Origin: JBICHN01 sp043101845 | GTDB lineage: Bacteria > Planctomycetota > Phycisphaerae > Phycisphaerales > UBA5793 | Length of the DNA: 64,000 nucleotides | Reading direction: 5' to 3' | Assembly (NCBI GenBank): GCA_043101845.1 | Contig: JBICHN010000001.1 | Coordinates: forward strand, 100,680-164,679 | Shown: one piece after another, positions 9,216-17,873 of the stretch | Layout of the letters: every line of letters begins with the position of its first letter | Numbering within the stretch: position 1 is the stretch's first letter | Notes under the pieces: generated by a model | Told to the model about the DNA's origin: nothing | What the model saw: only the letters and a program-made list of their open reading frames with translations | The model's database searches: none | Position numbers and translations under genes: made by a program

Positions 9216-9704
9216 ATGCGCTTCTCGCCCCGCCGTCTGTTCGTGCTTGCAATTCTCGGGGTGTCGTGCGGCTGCGTCTCGACCTCGACTCCCCCGCCGC
9301 CCGAACCGAAGCCGATTGAACTTCGCGTCGTGCACGACGACGGATCCGTCACGCTCAACTCTCCCCTGCCCGTCCATCTTCTCACGCACATTCGAGCCAC
9401 GCTCATCGACGCTGACTACGACCTGCTCTACGAGCAACTCATCTCCGACTACACGAAGCGGGTTTACCACCAGCGTGATCGTGATCCACGCGAGGTGATG
9501 ACCTGGTTCACGGACAACCAGCGGGATGTGCTCATCCTGCTGAGCCGCATGGGGCAGGGCGTGAACTCGCCCGATGTCTACTGGGAGATGCGCGGCCCGA
9601 TCACCCGCCTCCAGCTTTACGGCGAGGCGAAGCGAAGCAGCCGGCTGACGACCGTCGATGTCATCCGCGAAAACGGGCAATTCAAGCTCGTCATGATTCA
9701 GTAA
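9216..9704 (+). CDS. Small putative lipoprotein
   Basis: A 162-residue protein with an N-terminal signal (MRFSPRRLFVLAILGVSCGC) containing two cysteines, C18 and C20, either of which could be lipidated, followed by a Pro-rich spacer (STPPPPEPKP). The mature part is a compact mixed alpha/beta domain with no motif I recognise (LIDADYDLLYEQLISDYTKR, EVMTWFTDNQRDVLI). The start at 9216 is supported by a strong GAGGAGGTG ribosome site that lies inside the end of nadB; the two genes are separated by one base, so it is very likely translated from the nadB message. A link to NAD synthesis is not implied by the sequence. Confidence 0.75.
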   Translation: MRFSPRRLFVLAILGVSCGCVSTSTPPPPEPKPIELRVVHDDGSVTLNSPLPVHLLTHIRATLIDADYDLLYEQLISDYTKRVYHQRDRDPREVMTWFTDNQRDVLILLSRMGQGVNSPDVYWEMRGPITRLQLYGEAKRSSRLTTVDVIRENGQFKLVMIQ

Positions 9705-9762
9705 TGCTCGGCTATACTTTCTGCTTGACCATTCAGGCGTGGCCGGCTGGAGCGAAACCTTC

Positions 9763-11346
9763 GTGATTCAACGGAATCGATTCGTCGAGTATGTCGACCG
9801 ATTTCAACGCGTCCGTGCCCTCGTCGTGGGCCCGGCGACGGTCGAAATCGACATCGCGTGTTCGGTGACCCGTCTCGCCCCGGACCGCGCGATGCCGGTC
9901 TATCTCGTCGAGCGCGAGTCCGCTCATCCAGGCGGCGCCGCGCTCACCGCGACCACGCTGAGCAACCTCGGCGCCGAAGCGACGCTCCTCGCCCCGGTCG
10001 GGGTCGGAGCGCCCGGCGCGGCCCTCCGCGACGCCCTGGCCTCGAGCCGGGTCGAACTCGTGGAAGTATCGACCGCGACACGCACACCCGAACTGCTTCG
10101 GTACCTCGGCGGCGCGCAGCAACTCATGCAGATGCGACGCGGCTGGCAGTCCGGCGCCTTCGACCAACTCGATTCGACGCTGAACGAACTGAGTCGTCGT
10201 GCGACCGACGACGGACCCCCGTTCGATGTCATCTGCATCGTCGACGGTCAGCCGCAGGCCCTGACCGCCGGTGATGTCGAGGCGATCCGGGGCTTCGCCG
10301 ACCGCTGGTCGATCCCCGTGGTGCTCGATGAAGCCGGCGGATTCACCAACTGGGCCGCGGGCCGCATGGATTACCTCGTGGTCAACGACAACGAGTCGCA
10401 GCGGATCGGCCGTCGACTCGGCGCGTTCGCGGAGGATCCGGTAGATCGCGTCCGCCTGCTCAGCGAGCGGGTCGCGCCGAATGTCCTCATTTCGCTCGGT
10501 CGACGGGGTGGAGTGTCGGGTGTGCGCAACGATGGCGAAGTCGAGATCACTCCCGTGTCCACGCCGGCGCACGCGATGTCCGACCGGCGCGGTGTCGGCT
10601 ATGTCTTGTCCGGCGTGTACGCGCTTGCGATCGGCGCCGGCGCCAACGCCGACGAAGCCGCGTTTCTCGCGTGCCACGCGGCAAGCGCCGCGGCGGCGGC
10701 GCCGGGGCCGAAGCAGATCGGTCGCGATGAACTGCTCAAGATCGCGTACCGCGAGATTGAATCTCAGGTCGCCGACGGGATCGAAGTGTTTGGGCGCATT
10801 GCGCGGGACCATCTGCCCGTCATCGATCAGGCCGCCCGCCTGCTCATGCAGGCGTACACCGACGACCGGCAGGTTCTCGTCTTCGGCAACGGCGGCAGCG
10901 CCGCCGAGGCGAACCACCTCGTCACCGAACTCACCGGTCGCTTTCGGCGCAACCGGGCGTCGCTTCCCTGTATTTCCCTTTCCTCGAATGATGCGCTCGC
11001 GACCTGCATCGCGAATGACTACGGGTTCGAGGATGTCTTCGCCCGCCAGATCGAAGCGTTCTGTCGGCCCGGGGATGTCGTGATCGGAATGTCGACAAGC
11101 GGACGATCGACGAATGTGATCCGCGCGATGGAACGAGCGCGCGAACGCGAGGCGCGGATCATCGCCTTCACCGGTGAACAGTCGGGGCCAATGCACGATC
11201 TTGCGGACCTCGTGCTCGCCGTCCCCTCCCGCTCAACGCCGCGCATTCAGGAAGCGCACCTGTTCACGATTCATGTCATGTGTGAAATGCTCGACCGTCG
11301 CGTGAACGCGGAAGGCCAGCTTCATCCTTCGGCGACGGAGATCTGA
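9763..11346 (+). CDS. PfkB-type pseudokinase fused to a SIS domain (GmhA-like)
   Basis: About 527 residues in two domains. The C-terminal 190 residues are a SIS-domain sugar isomerase like GmhA: FGNGGSAAEANHLVTELTGRF, SSNDALATCIANDYGFEDVF, STSGRSTNVIRAM and RIQEAHLFTIHVMCEMLD carry the phosphosugar-binding and active-site segments of sedoheptulose-7-phosphate isomerase. The N-terminal 310 residues follow a PfkB/HldE kinase fold (PGGAALTATTLSNLGAEATLL), but where kinases have the catalytic GAGD motif this protein reads GVGY, so phosphoryl transfer is probably lost. A GTG at 9763 is preferred because GGAG lies 10 bases upstream; a GTG at 9739 is possible. TATACT at 9713-9718 may be its -10 box. 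It sits two bases before an intact heptose kinase gene, fitting ADP-heptose synthesis for lipopolysaccharide. Confidence 0.82.
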   Translation: MIQRNRFVEYVDRFQRVRALVVGPATVEIDIACSVTRLAPDRAMPVYLVERESAHPGGAALTATTLSNLGAEATLLAPVGVGAPGAALRDALASSRVELVEVSTATRTPELLRYLGGAQQLMQMRRGWQSGAFDQLDSTLNELSRRATDDGPPFDVICIVDGQPQALTAGDVEAIRGFADRWSIPVVLDEAGGFTNWAAGRMDYLVVNDNESQRIGRRLGAFAEDPVDRVRLLSERVAPNVLISLGRRGGVSGVRNDGEVEITPVSTPAHAMSDRRGVGYVLSGVYALAIGAGANADEAAFLACHAASAAAAAPGPKQIGRDELLKIAYREIESQVADGIEVFGRIARDHLPVIDQAARLLMQAYTDDRQVLVFGNGGSAAEANHLVTELTGRFRRNRASLPCISLSSNDALATCIANDYGFEDVFARQIEAFCRPGDVVIGMSTSGRSTNVIRAMERAREREARIIAFTGEQSGPMHDLADLVLAVPSRSTPRIQEAHLFTIHVMCEMLDRRVNAEGQLHPSATEI

Positions 11347-11348
11347 CG

Positions 11349-12293
11349 ATGCCCGCCTCGGACTCAGAACGACCCGCCGCCCTCGTCATCGGTGACGCGA
11401 TGGTCGACGCGTATCTCGACGCGAGACCCGTGGGTGTGTCGGACGAAGCGCCGGTCATGACGCTCGACTGGGTCGCCGTGACGCGGTCGCTCGGCGGTAT
11501 GCTCAATGTCGCCCGCGCCCTCGCCGAACTCGGATTCAACACCACGACGATCGGACGCCGGGGCGACGACGAGACCAGCGCCTGGGTCGAAGAGGAGTGC
11601 GCTCGATTCGGCTTCGATTCGAAGTGGATCCACACCCCCGGCCCCACGATCGAGAAGACCCGGATCGTCGCCGACGCCGATCATCTCGCCCGCGTCGATC
11701 GAGAACAGGTCGAGCCGCTCGACGAATCGTTCGAAGCTGAACTCGGGCGAACGATCGACGACGCCGTAGGACGAGCGGATGTGATCGTGGTCTCCGACTA
11801 CGACAAGGGCTTCATGGCGCCGTGGCTCGTGGAGCGGCTGATGGCGGCCGGACGCCGACATTCCGCGCCGGTCGTCGTCGACACGAAGCCGGCCTGCATG
11901 GATCGGTATCGCGGCGCGCGACTCCTTACCCCGAATGAATTCGAAGCGCGACAGGCCGCGGAATGGCTCGGTGAATCGACCGAGGGTGATGTCATGCGGA
12001 TCGGCGAGCGACTCGTCGCGCGACTCGAGGCGGATGTGCTCGTGACGCGAGGCGCCGGCGGCATGACGCTCATTCGTCAGGACGGCCCGCCGATCGAAGC
12101 GCCGTCGGCGAACACGACGCCGGCTTCGACGAGCGGGGCGGGCGATGTCGTCCTCGCCGTCTGCGCCGCGGCGATCGCGGCCGGCGACGACGCCGACGCG
12201 ATGGTGCGCCGCTCCACGCGCCTCGTCGGGCGCGCGATGTCGCGTCCGGGCACTTGTCGCATCACGCTCGATGATCTGCACGCCGAAGTTTGA
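11349..12293 (+). CDS. hldE: D-glycero-beta-D-manno-heptose-7-phosphate kinase (HldE kinase domain)
   Basis: A 314-residue PfkB-family kinase matching the N-terminal kinase half of HldE (RfaE), which makes heptose 1,7-bisphosphate from the product of GmhA. Visible motifs: VIGDAMVDAYLDA at the N-terminus, GGMLNVARALAELGFNTTTIGRRGDD, VVSDYDKGF, DTKPACMDRYRGARLLTPNEFEA, and the catalytic TSGAGDVVLAVCAAA with intact GAGD. The nucleotidyltransferase half of HldE is absent, as in organisms with separate HldA and HldC proteins; that second protein and the GmhB phosphatase are not in the window. The gene starts two bases after the pseudokinase-SIS gene, so the two are co-translated. The symbol is by family; hldA would suit the single-domain form. 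Confidence 0.82.
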   Translation: MPASDSERPAALVIGDAMVDAYLDARPVGVSDEAPVMTLDWVAVTRSLGGMLNVARALAELGFNTTTIGRRGDDETSAWVEEECARFGFDSKWIHTPGPTIEKTRIVADADHLARVDREQVEPLDESFEAELGRTIDDAVGRADVIVVSDYDKGFMAPWLVERLMAAGRRHSAPVVVDTKPACMDRYRGARLLTPNEFEARQAAEWLGESTEGDVMRIGERLVARLEADVLVTRGAGGMTLIRQDGPPIEAPSANTTPASTSGAGDVVLAVCAAAIAAGDDADAMVRRSTRLVGRAMSRPGTCRITLDDLHAEV

Positions 12294-12392
12294 GAATCGC
12301 GGCCCTTCCCCGTGTGGAGCCCGAGCGGGTCATCGGTACGATCTCCGCGCGATTGCTTCCCCCCCCGACCTCACATCAGAAAGACCGGATTC

Positions 12393-13805
12393 ATGGCCGA
12401 TACGCGAACGGAACGAGATTCGATGGGTGATATGACCGTCCCGGCCGACGCGCTGTACGGCGCCTCGACGCAACGGGCGGTCGAGAACTTTCCGATCGCC
12501 GGCCGTCCGGTCCCCCGCGAGGTCATCCACGCGTTCGGTCGCCTCAAGCGCGCCTGCGCCGAGACGAACGAATCGCTCGGACTACTTGATGAGAAGCGCG
12601 CGAAGCTCATCGTTCGCGCCTGTGACTCGATCGCGAAAGGCGAGCACGACCGGCACTTCCCGGTCGATGTCTTCCAGACCGGGTCCGGCACGAGTACGAA
12701 CATGAATGTGAACGAGGTCGTCGCGAACCTCTGCGCGCAGTACCAGAAAAAGCCGATCGGTTCGCGCGACCACAAGGGCGCCGTCCACCCGAACGATCAT
12801 GTCAACATGGGTCAGTCGTCGAACGACACCTTTCCGACGGCCATGCAGATCGCCGGCGCGATGAAGATTCGTGAAGAGCTCATCCCCGCCTTGAAACGCC
12901 TGCAGAAGTCGCTGGAGAAGAAGGCGAAGAAGTTCGACCGGATTGTGAAGATCGGCCGCACGCATCTCATGGACGCGACGCCGATTCGACTCGGCCAGGA
13001 GTTCAGCGGCTACGCGGCCCAGGCGGAGTATTCGGTGACCCGCGCCGAGCGGGCGCTCAACCGCCTTGCGGAAAATCTTCCGATCGGCGGCACCGCGGTC
13101 GGCACGGGCATCAACACGCACAAGCAGTTCGGAAAGAAGGTCGCGTCGGCGCTATCGAAGTCGACGAAAGTGAAGTTCTCCGAAGCGCCGAATCATTTCG
13201 AAGCCCAGGCGACCCGCGACTGCTGTGTCGAAGCGTCGGGCGAGCTGCGCACGATCGCGGTTTCACTCTCAAAGATCGCGAACGACATTCGCTGGCTCGG
13301 CTCCGGACCGCGATGCGGCCTCTTCGAACTCGCTCTGCCTGCAATTCAGCCGGGTTCGTCGATCATGCCGGGCAAGGTAAACCCGGTGATCTGCGAATCC
13401 GTCGTGCAGGTGTCTTGCCAGGTGATCGGTCACGACGCGGCGATCACCGCCGGCGGGTTCGGCGGCGTCGGCTCGCTGCTCGAACTCAATGTGGCCATGC
13501 CGATGATGGCCGACAACCTCATCGCCATGATCGGGCTGCTCGCGAACGCGTCGAATGTCTTCGTCGACCGGCTCATCGACGGCCTCGAGGTGAACAAGGA
13601 GATCGCGACCGGATTCGTCGAGCGCTCCCTCATGCTCGGAACGAAGCTCGCGCCGGTCATCGGCTATGACGAAGCCGCCGCGGTCGCGAAGGGCGCGTTC
13701 AAGGAGAACAAGACGATCCGTGAGTACTGCCTCGAGCACGACATTCTCGACGCCCGAAAGCTCGACGAACTGCTCGACGCCCGGTCGATGACCGATCCCT
13801 CGTAA
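12393..13805 (+). CDS. fumC: Fumarate hydratase, class II
   Basis: Class II (iron-independent) fumarase converting fumarate to L-malate in the citric acid cycle; works as a tetramer in the cytoplasm. The 470-residue product has the three conserved regions of the fumarase/aspartase family: GSGTSTNMNVNEVVAN near 90, KIGRTHLMDATPIRLGQEFSGYA near 185, and the signature GSSIMPGKVNP near residue 322 holding the catalytic serine loop. GPRCGLFELALPAIQPGSS just before the signature distinguishes it from aspartase only weakly, but MGDMTVPADALYGASTQRAVENFPI at the N-terminus favours fumarase. The start at 12393 (MADTRTERDS) was chosen over an upstream ATG at 12312 that lacks homology. It is followed by a convergent glycosyltransferase gene. 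Confidence 0.93.
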   Translation: MADTRTERDSMGDMTVPADALYGASTQRAVENFPIAGRPVPREVIHAFGRLKRACAETNESLGLLDEKRAKLIVRACDSIAKGEHDRHFPVDVFQTGSGTSTNMNVNEVVANLCAQYQKKPIGSRDHKGAVHPNDHVNMGQSSNDTFPTAMQIAGAMKIREELIPALKRLQKSLEKKAKKFDRIVKIGRTHLMDATPIRLGQEFSGYAAQAEYSVTRAERALNRLAENLPIGGTAVGTGINTHKQFGKKVASALSKSTKVKFSEAPNHFEAQATRDCCVEASGELRTIAVSLSKIANDIRWLGSGPRCGLFELALPAIQPGSSIMPGKVNPVICESVVQVSCQVIGHDAAITAGGFGGVGSLLELNVAMPMMADNLIAMIGLLANASNVFVDRLIDGLEVNKEIATGFVERSLMLGTKLAPVIGYDEAAAVAKGAFKENKTIREYCLEHDILDARKLDELLDARSMTDPS

Positions 13806-13829
13806 GGCGCCGCTCGCGCCTCGCCGCGT

Positions 13830-14876
13830 TCAGCAGAGCGACGCCTGTCGAGCGTCCGCGGCATCGGTTGGCAATACGAGACCGGGCCAGCGCTCACCGG
13901 ACCGGGCCGCGAGATATCCGTACGCGAACGCGAGCCGCTTCAACGGCAGATGCGCTTCGTATTCGCTGGCGATCCAGTCGTCCGGCTCGTCGTCCTCGAT
14001 GACTTCCCGACCGAGTGCGACGAATCGCGCGAGAAGGTCGCGCTCGTTCCTGGAGGCTTCGGCGACGAAGGATTCGACGCGCTCCCATTCTGAATCGGCC
14101 CGCAGATCGCTCCGGAAAGTCGCCTGCGCGCACTCCGGCGCCGCGACCGCGAATCCGAACGCGGAATAACCGAGCCGCCGCTCACGGTCGAGGTATCCGA
14201 ACGGCGTATAGCGATGGTTGTGCGGCGCCGCCGCGTCCGGTCGGTAGAGCGTGGGGGCTCCCAGTTCGCGTTCGACTCGAAAGGCGAGTTCCAGATCTTC
14301 AAAACAGCAGTTCGCGATGACTTCGGTGAAACCACCGACTCCGTCAACGGCCGACCGGGGGATTGACAGATTCAGATTCCACGCATGGCGATACCCCCAG
14401 TCGCGGGACCGATCGGTCTCGCCGGCCATCTGGTCGTAGAAGAAGATCATCGAGCTTCGGGCGAGCAGTCGGTCGAACCGCGTCTCCCCGTCGGGCGTCA
14501 CCCAGGGCGAATGACCAAGGATCATCGCGACGCCGTCGACTTCCGCGTGCGCTTCCGCATGCTTCGCGAGCAGGTCGGCGTCAGGTTCGACATCGTCATT
14601 CAGGAAGAGCAGTGTCTCACCGCGCGCTCGATCAATGAGTCGGTTCTTGACCCCCGCGATGCCGACACGAGGACACTCCACGATCACGAGTGTCGGACGC
14701 CCGTTCGCTTCGAACTCGGTGAGCGCCGCTCGGGACTCCCGGTCGGGCCCGTCGATTCCGACGAGGACCTCGAACCGCTCGCGGGGGAGCGTCTGCCGGC
14801 TCAGCCGGTCGAGACAGGCTGCGAGTTTCGCCGGTCGGCCGCGTGTGGGGATGATGACGCTGATCGAGGGTCGCAT
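13830..14876 (-). CDS. Glycosyltransferase, family 2 (GT-A fold)
   Basis: A 348-residue GT2 glycosyltransferase that would move a sugar from a nucleotide donor to an unknown acceptor. It begins MRPSISVIIPTRGRPAKLAACLDRL, the standard nucleotide-binding start of the family, followed by RFEVLVGIDGPDRES and LLFLNDDVEPDADLLAKH, where NDD/EPD supply the metal-binding DXD-like residues. The C-terminal half (NCCFEDLELAFRVERELG) contains the conserved E-D-L-E-L-A segment that holds the catalytic base in many GT2 enzymes. No membrane helix is seen. AGGA sits upstream of the ATG. It lies next to the heptose genes and may take part in cell-surface glycan assembly, which is inferred from position only. 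Confidence 0.87.
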   Translation of the reverse strand: MRPSISVIIPTRGRPAKLAACLDRLSRQTLPRERFEVLVGIDGPDRESRAALTEFEANGRPTLVIVECPRVGIAGVKNRLIDRARGETLLFLNDDVEPDADLLAKHAEAHAEVDGVAMILGHSPWVTPDGETRFDRLLARSSMIFFYDQMAGETDRSRDWGYRHAWNLNLSIPRSAVDGVGGFTEVIANCCFEDLELAFRVERELGAPTLYRPDAAAPHNHRYTPFGYLDRERRLGYSAFGFAVAAPECAQATFRSDLRADSEWERVESFVAEASRNERDLLARFVALGREVIEDDEPDDWIASEYEAHLPLKRLAFAYGYLAARSGERWPGLVLPTDAADARQASLC

Positions 14877-15028
14877 GGTTGACGGTCCTGCGCGGCGCCC
14901 GGCGTTCCGGGCGGGAGATTCCCGAGAGAAAATGAGTCGATTTCGATCGTGGTCGCGAAACCCGGGGTCCGAAGGGTCCGATACGACGCATGGCTCGGTC
15001 GAAGCCCGAATCTGAAGAAAGGCCCGCC

Positions 15029-15388
15029 ATGCCGCCGCGTCTCGTCCCGTCCACTGAGTCCCCGTCGCGCTCCGATCGCCGCAGACATCCTCGGCGAATC
15101 GAGATTCATCCGGCCAAAATCTACGACGGTCGCGCCGAGCGCTTCTTCGCCGGCGAGACGGCCAATGTCTCGGAGAGCGGCGCGCTGCTCAAAGTCGCCC
15201 GGACCATGCCGATCCACGCCGGCGTCGAGATCGAAGTCGGTGTCGATGTGAGTCGCGACGGCATACTGAGCCGACGCTCCTTCCTTCCCGCGCAAGTCGT
15301 GCGGGTGACCCCGATCGATCGATTCTCCCAGGCGATCGCCGTCCGGTTCAAGGAGTTGAACCAGGCGACCGCGCTGAAAGCCGCTTGA
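15029..15388 (+). CDS. PilZ-domain protein (c-di-GMP receptor)
   Basis: A 119-residue protein made almost entirely of one PilZ domain. RRHPR near residue 20 supplies the RxxxR motif and NVSESG near residue 49 the D/NxSxxG motif that together bind cyclic di-GMP. The remaining strands (GVEIEVGVDV, FLPAQVVRVTPI, AIAVRFKEL) fit the six-stranded barrel. Start at 15029 is chosen because GAAAGG lies eight bases upstream; an in-frame ATG at 14990 has no ribosome site. Stand-alone PilZ proteins act as adaptors for motility, secretion or polysaccharide synthesis; the target here is unknown. A strong hairpin terminator follows, shared with the convergent gene. Confidence 0.85.
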   Translation: MPPRLVPSTESPSRSDRRRHPRRIEIHPAKIYDGRAERFFAGETANVSESGALLKVARTMPIHAGVEIEVGVDVSRDGILSRRSFLPAQVVRVTPIDRFSQAIAVRFKELNQATALKAA

Positions 15389-15396
15389 AACCGGCT

Positions 15397-15441
15397 GACG
15401 CCCGGGTCGCCACGGAGGGCGATCCGGGCGTCTTCTTCTCT
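15397..15441 (+). terminator. Rho-independent terminator after the PilZ gene
   Basis: Nine-base arms GACGCCCGG (15397-15405) and CCGGGCGTC (15424-15432) close an 18-base loop and are followed by TTCTTCTCTC. It separates the PilZ gene from the convergent gene ending at 15460. Confidence 0.65.
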
Positions 15442-15459
15442 CATCCCGGAACACGCGGC

Positions 15460-16941
15460 TTACTGCACGATGGACTCGACGACATTCGTCGTGTTCCCGT
15501 CTTCAAGCGCCTGCAACCAGACGGTTCGACCGCGGGCATTGCCCGGAACGGTCCGCACGATCGACGCGACGCCGCTCCCGCTCGCGGTCGCGCTGCCCGC
15601 GAGCGTTGGTCGATCAAGAGCGACCGTTACCCCGAGCGCCGGCACCGACTGCTCACCCGTTCCGGTCAGGCTGTAGATGAAGTAGACGCGCTCCCCGGCC
15701 GTGGCGCCGGTGACGCGAAGGGTCGCCGATTCATTCGCGACGAGCGCCGTCGTCTGCAGGCGCATCGCGGCGACCATGCGGAAGATCTCTCCGCCGAGCA
15801 GATCGCAGATGAGCAGTTCACCGTCCGAATCGAGTCCGAAAGAAGACGGCGATCGAACGGCGCGCCCGCTGATCGATTGAAACTCCGTGGTTCGCTCGGT
15901 GAACTCCGTAAGGTTGACGCCGTCGTACAGGAACGACCAGTATCGGTCAGCGCAGTAGTCGCCGAAGAAATAGGTTCCGTGCAGCAGCGGAAACGCGACG
16001 CCGTGGTAGACGAACCCACCGGTGACCGAACAGCCGTTCGCTCCATGGGCGTAGTCGTAGACCGGATCGGTGAGCACGCCACCCGGATCACAGTTCTGCT
16101 GAGGAGAGAAGCAACTGAAACCCTCCTTGATCGGCCATCCGAAGTTAAGGCCGCCCACACCCTCGGGCAGCACGGTGATCTCCTCGAAGTCAGCCGCGCC
16201 GACATCGCCGATGTACAGGTCGCCGGTCGCCGAATCCATCGAGGAGCGCCACGGATTCCGCAGGCCGTAGGCGTAGACCTCGGGGAGCGCGTTCGGATCG
16301 TTGATGAACGGATTGTCGGGGGGAATGGCGAACGGCAACTGCGAGTCGACATCGAGTCGAAGCACCTTGCCGTACGGCTCACCGATGTCCTGCGCCTTGT
16401 TCTCCGGATCGCGTCCGGGTGTGCCGCCGTCGCCGGTCGTGATGTAGAGGTACCCGTCGAACGGTCCAAAGCTCAAGGTGCCGCTGTTATGGTTGTGGCG
16501 CGGCTGGTCGTACGAGTAGATGATCACGCCGGTCGACGGATCGGCGACATCCGGATTCGACGACGACACGGTGTAACGCTCAATGACCGTCGCAATCGTG
16601 AGGTCGGAGTAGGTCACATAGAACCACCCGTTCGTTTCGTAGTCCGGATGAAAAGCGAGATGGAGCAACCCGAGCTCGTTCGCGAAGGCGCCGAGCAACG
16701 GGCTCAGATCGAGAAACGGCTGCGCGAGCACCTGTCCGTCCTTGATGATCCGGATGAACCCGGTATCGCGCTCGAGTACGAAGATCCGATTCGTGCCGTC
16801 GGGCGCCGCGGTCGCGTAGGTCGGGTTGTCAAACCCCTCTGCGACGAGTTCGGTCGTGAGTCGCTGGGCGTTCGCTGCGGGGGACACTCCGCCGGACAGT
16901 GTCGCCGCGAACAGCATCAGCGTGGCAGCGCGGGTATACAT
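15460..16941 (-). CDS. Exported glucose/sorbosone dehydrogenase-like beta-propeller protein
   Basis: A 493-residue exported protein. Residues 1-26 are a signal peptide ending AANAQ. Residues about 30-390 match the PQQ-dependent sugar dehydrogenase (GSDH)/Hedgehog-interacting-protein beta-propeller: NPTYATAAPDGTNRIFVLE, LLHLAFHPDYETNGWFYVTYSD, PRHNHNSGTLSFGPFDGYLYITTGDGG, KVLRLDVDS and YAYGLRNPWRSSMDSATGDLYIGDVG. The His of HNSG and Arg of GLRNPWR are the usual catalytic/PQQ contacts, so a quinoprotein activity is plausible but PQQ genes are not here. The last 95 residues are a separate domain (ATAGERVYFIYSLTGTG...TVWLQALEDG) that recurs on three other exported proteins in this window. GGAAAGG is the ribosome site. 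Confidence 0.85.
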   Translation of the reverse strand: MYTRAATLMLFAATLSGGVSPAANAQRLTTELVAEGFDNPTYATAAPDGTNRIFVLERDTGFIRIIKDGQVLAQPFLDLSPLLGAFANELGLLHLAFHPDYETNGWFYVTYSDLTIATVIERYTVSSSNPDVADPSTGVIIYSYDQPRHNHNSGTLSFGPFDGYLYITTGDGGTPGRDPENKAQDIGEPYGKVLRLDVDSQLPFAIPPDNPFINDPNALPEVYAYGLRNPWRSSMDSATGDLYIGDVGAADFEEITVLPEGVGGLNFGWPIKEGFSCFSPQQNCDPGGVLTDPVYDYAHGANGCSVTGGFVYHGVAFPLLHGTYFFGDYCADRYWSFLYDGVNLTEFTERTTEFQSISGRAVRSPSSFGLDSDGELLICDLLGGEIFRMVAAMRLQTTALVANESATLRVTGATAGERVYFIYSLTGTGEQSVPALGVTVALDRPTLAGSATASGSGVASIVRTVPGNARGRTVWLQALEDGNTTNVVESIVQ

Positions 16942-17026
16942 CGTGATCGCCTTTCCGGAGCGAGACTGAAGGTCGCTCCAACCCCTAAGAATACATCATG
17001 TCTTCGCGTCGGCGCGATCTCGCGGG

Positions 17027-17695
17027 CTAGCCGGCTTCGAGGGCGGCCGTCGCCGCCGCCGCCGGATCGAAGTCGCCCCAGGTGACATCGGTCCGCTCGA
17101 GCGCTTCCTTCAACCGGCGGCTGTAGAGGGGCCGACTCACCTCCTCACATCCGAACTGATCGAGGTGCGGGTTCCAGAACTGGGCGTCAAAGAGCCGGTA
17201 CCCGCGGCGCCGCAGGTGCCCAACGAGGCTCGCCAGGGCGATTTTCGACGCGCCGTCGCCTCCCCGATCGGGCCGGCAGAACATCGACTCCCCAAAGAAC
17301 GCGGCGTGAATGGACACGCCGTAAATGCCCCCGACGAGTTCATCCTCCCGCCACGCTTCGACGGAATGCGCCCAGCCGAGTTCATGGAGTCGCGTATACG
17401 CCTCGATGATCTCGTCGCTGATCCAGGTGTCCGAATCCTCACTTCGAGGCATGGCGCACCCGAGCATGACCTTGGCGAACGCCGAGTCGGCGGAAATGCG
17501 AAAGGGCTCCTGGCGAATCGTCTTCCGCAATCGACGAGGGATATGAAAGCGGTCGATCGGAAGAATGCCCCGACGCTCGGCGCTGTACCACCGCACCACG
17601 CCCGTCCGCGAATCGGCCATTGGGAACAACCCGCGGCAATAGGCTGACAGAAGCGTCTCGGGTTCGAGCATCCGGGTGTTAAGCGGGGTCGACAT
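17027..17695 (-). CDS. aat: Leucyl/phenylalanyl-tRNA--protein transferase
   Basis: Cytoplasmic N-end-rule enzyme that moves Leu, Phe or Met from charged tRNA to the N-terminal Arg or Lys of target proteins, marking them for ClpAP degradation. The 222-residue length is typical. Motifs seen: LLSAYCRGLFPMAD and VRWYSAERRGILPI near the N-terminus, HIPRRLRKTIRQ, WISDEIIEAYTRLHELGWAHSVEAWRED, LVGGIYGVSIHAAFFGESMFC, and RLFDAQFWNPHLDQFGCEEVSR, together the family signature. The clpS and clpA genes are not adjacent. The gene is followed by the sugar-dehydrogenase-like gene after 85 bases. Confidence 0.94.
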   Translation of the reverse strand: MSTPLNTRMLEPETLLSAYCRGLFPMADSRTGVVRWYSAERRGILPIDRFHIPRRLRKTIRQEPFRISADSAFAKVMLGCAMPRSEDSDTWISDEIIEAYTRLHELGWAHSVEAWREDELVGGIYGVSIHAAFFGESMFCRPDRGGDGASKIALASLVGHLRRRGYRLFDAQFWNPHLDQFGCEEVSRPLYSRRLKEALERTDVTWGDFDPAAAATAALEAG

Positions 17696-17873
17696 CGGTC
17701 AAAGAATCGAAAAAACGGCCGTCGTTCAGGCAGTTCGGGCTTGCCCTCACCACTGACTCCGCGATACTGGCATGGCTCAGCGTGGGGTCGCCGGCCCATT
17801 CTAGTGGCTGGTCACTCGCGGAAACGCCTTGATCGAATTCGTAATCCGCAGTCCGTTGGAGGAGAAGAAAGAA

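Noticed and set aside
11349..12293. Calling this gene a generic ribokinase
   Set aside because: The VIGDAMVDAYLDA start and adjacency to a GmhA-like SIS gene fit heptose kinase better than ribokinase.
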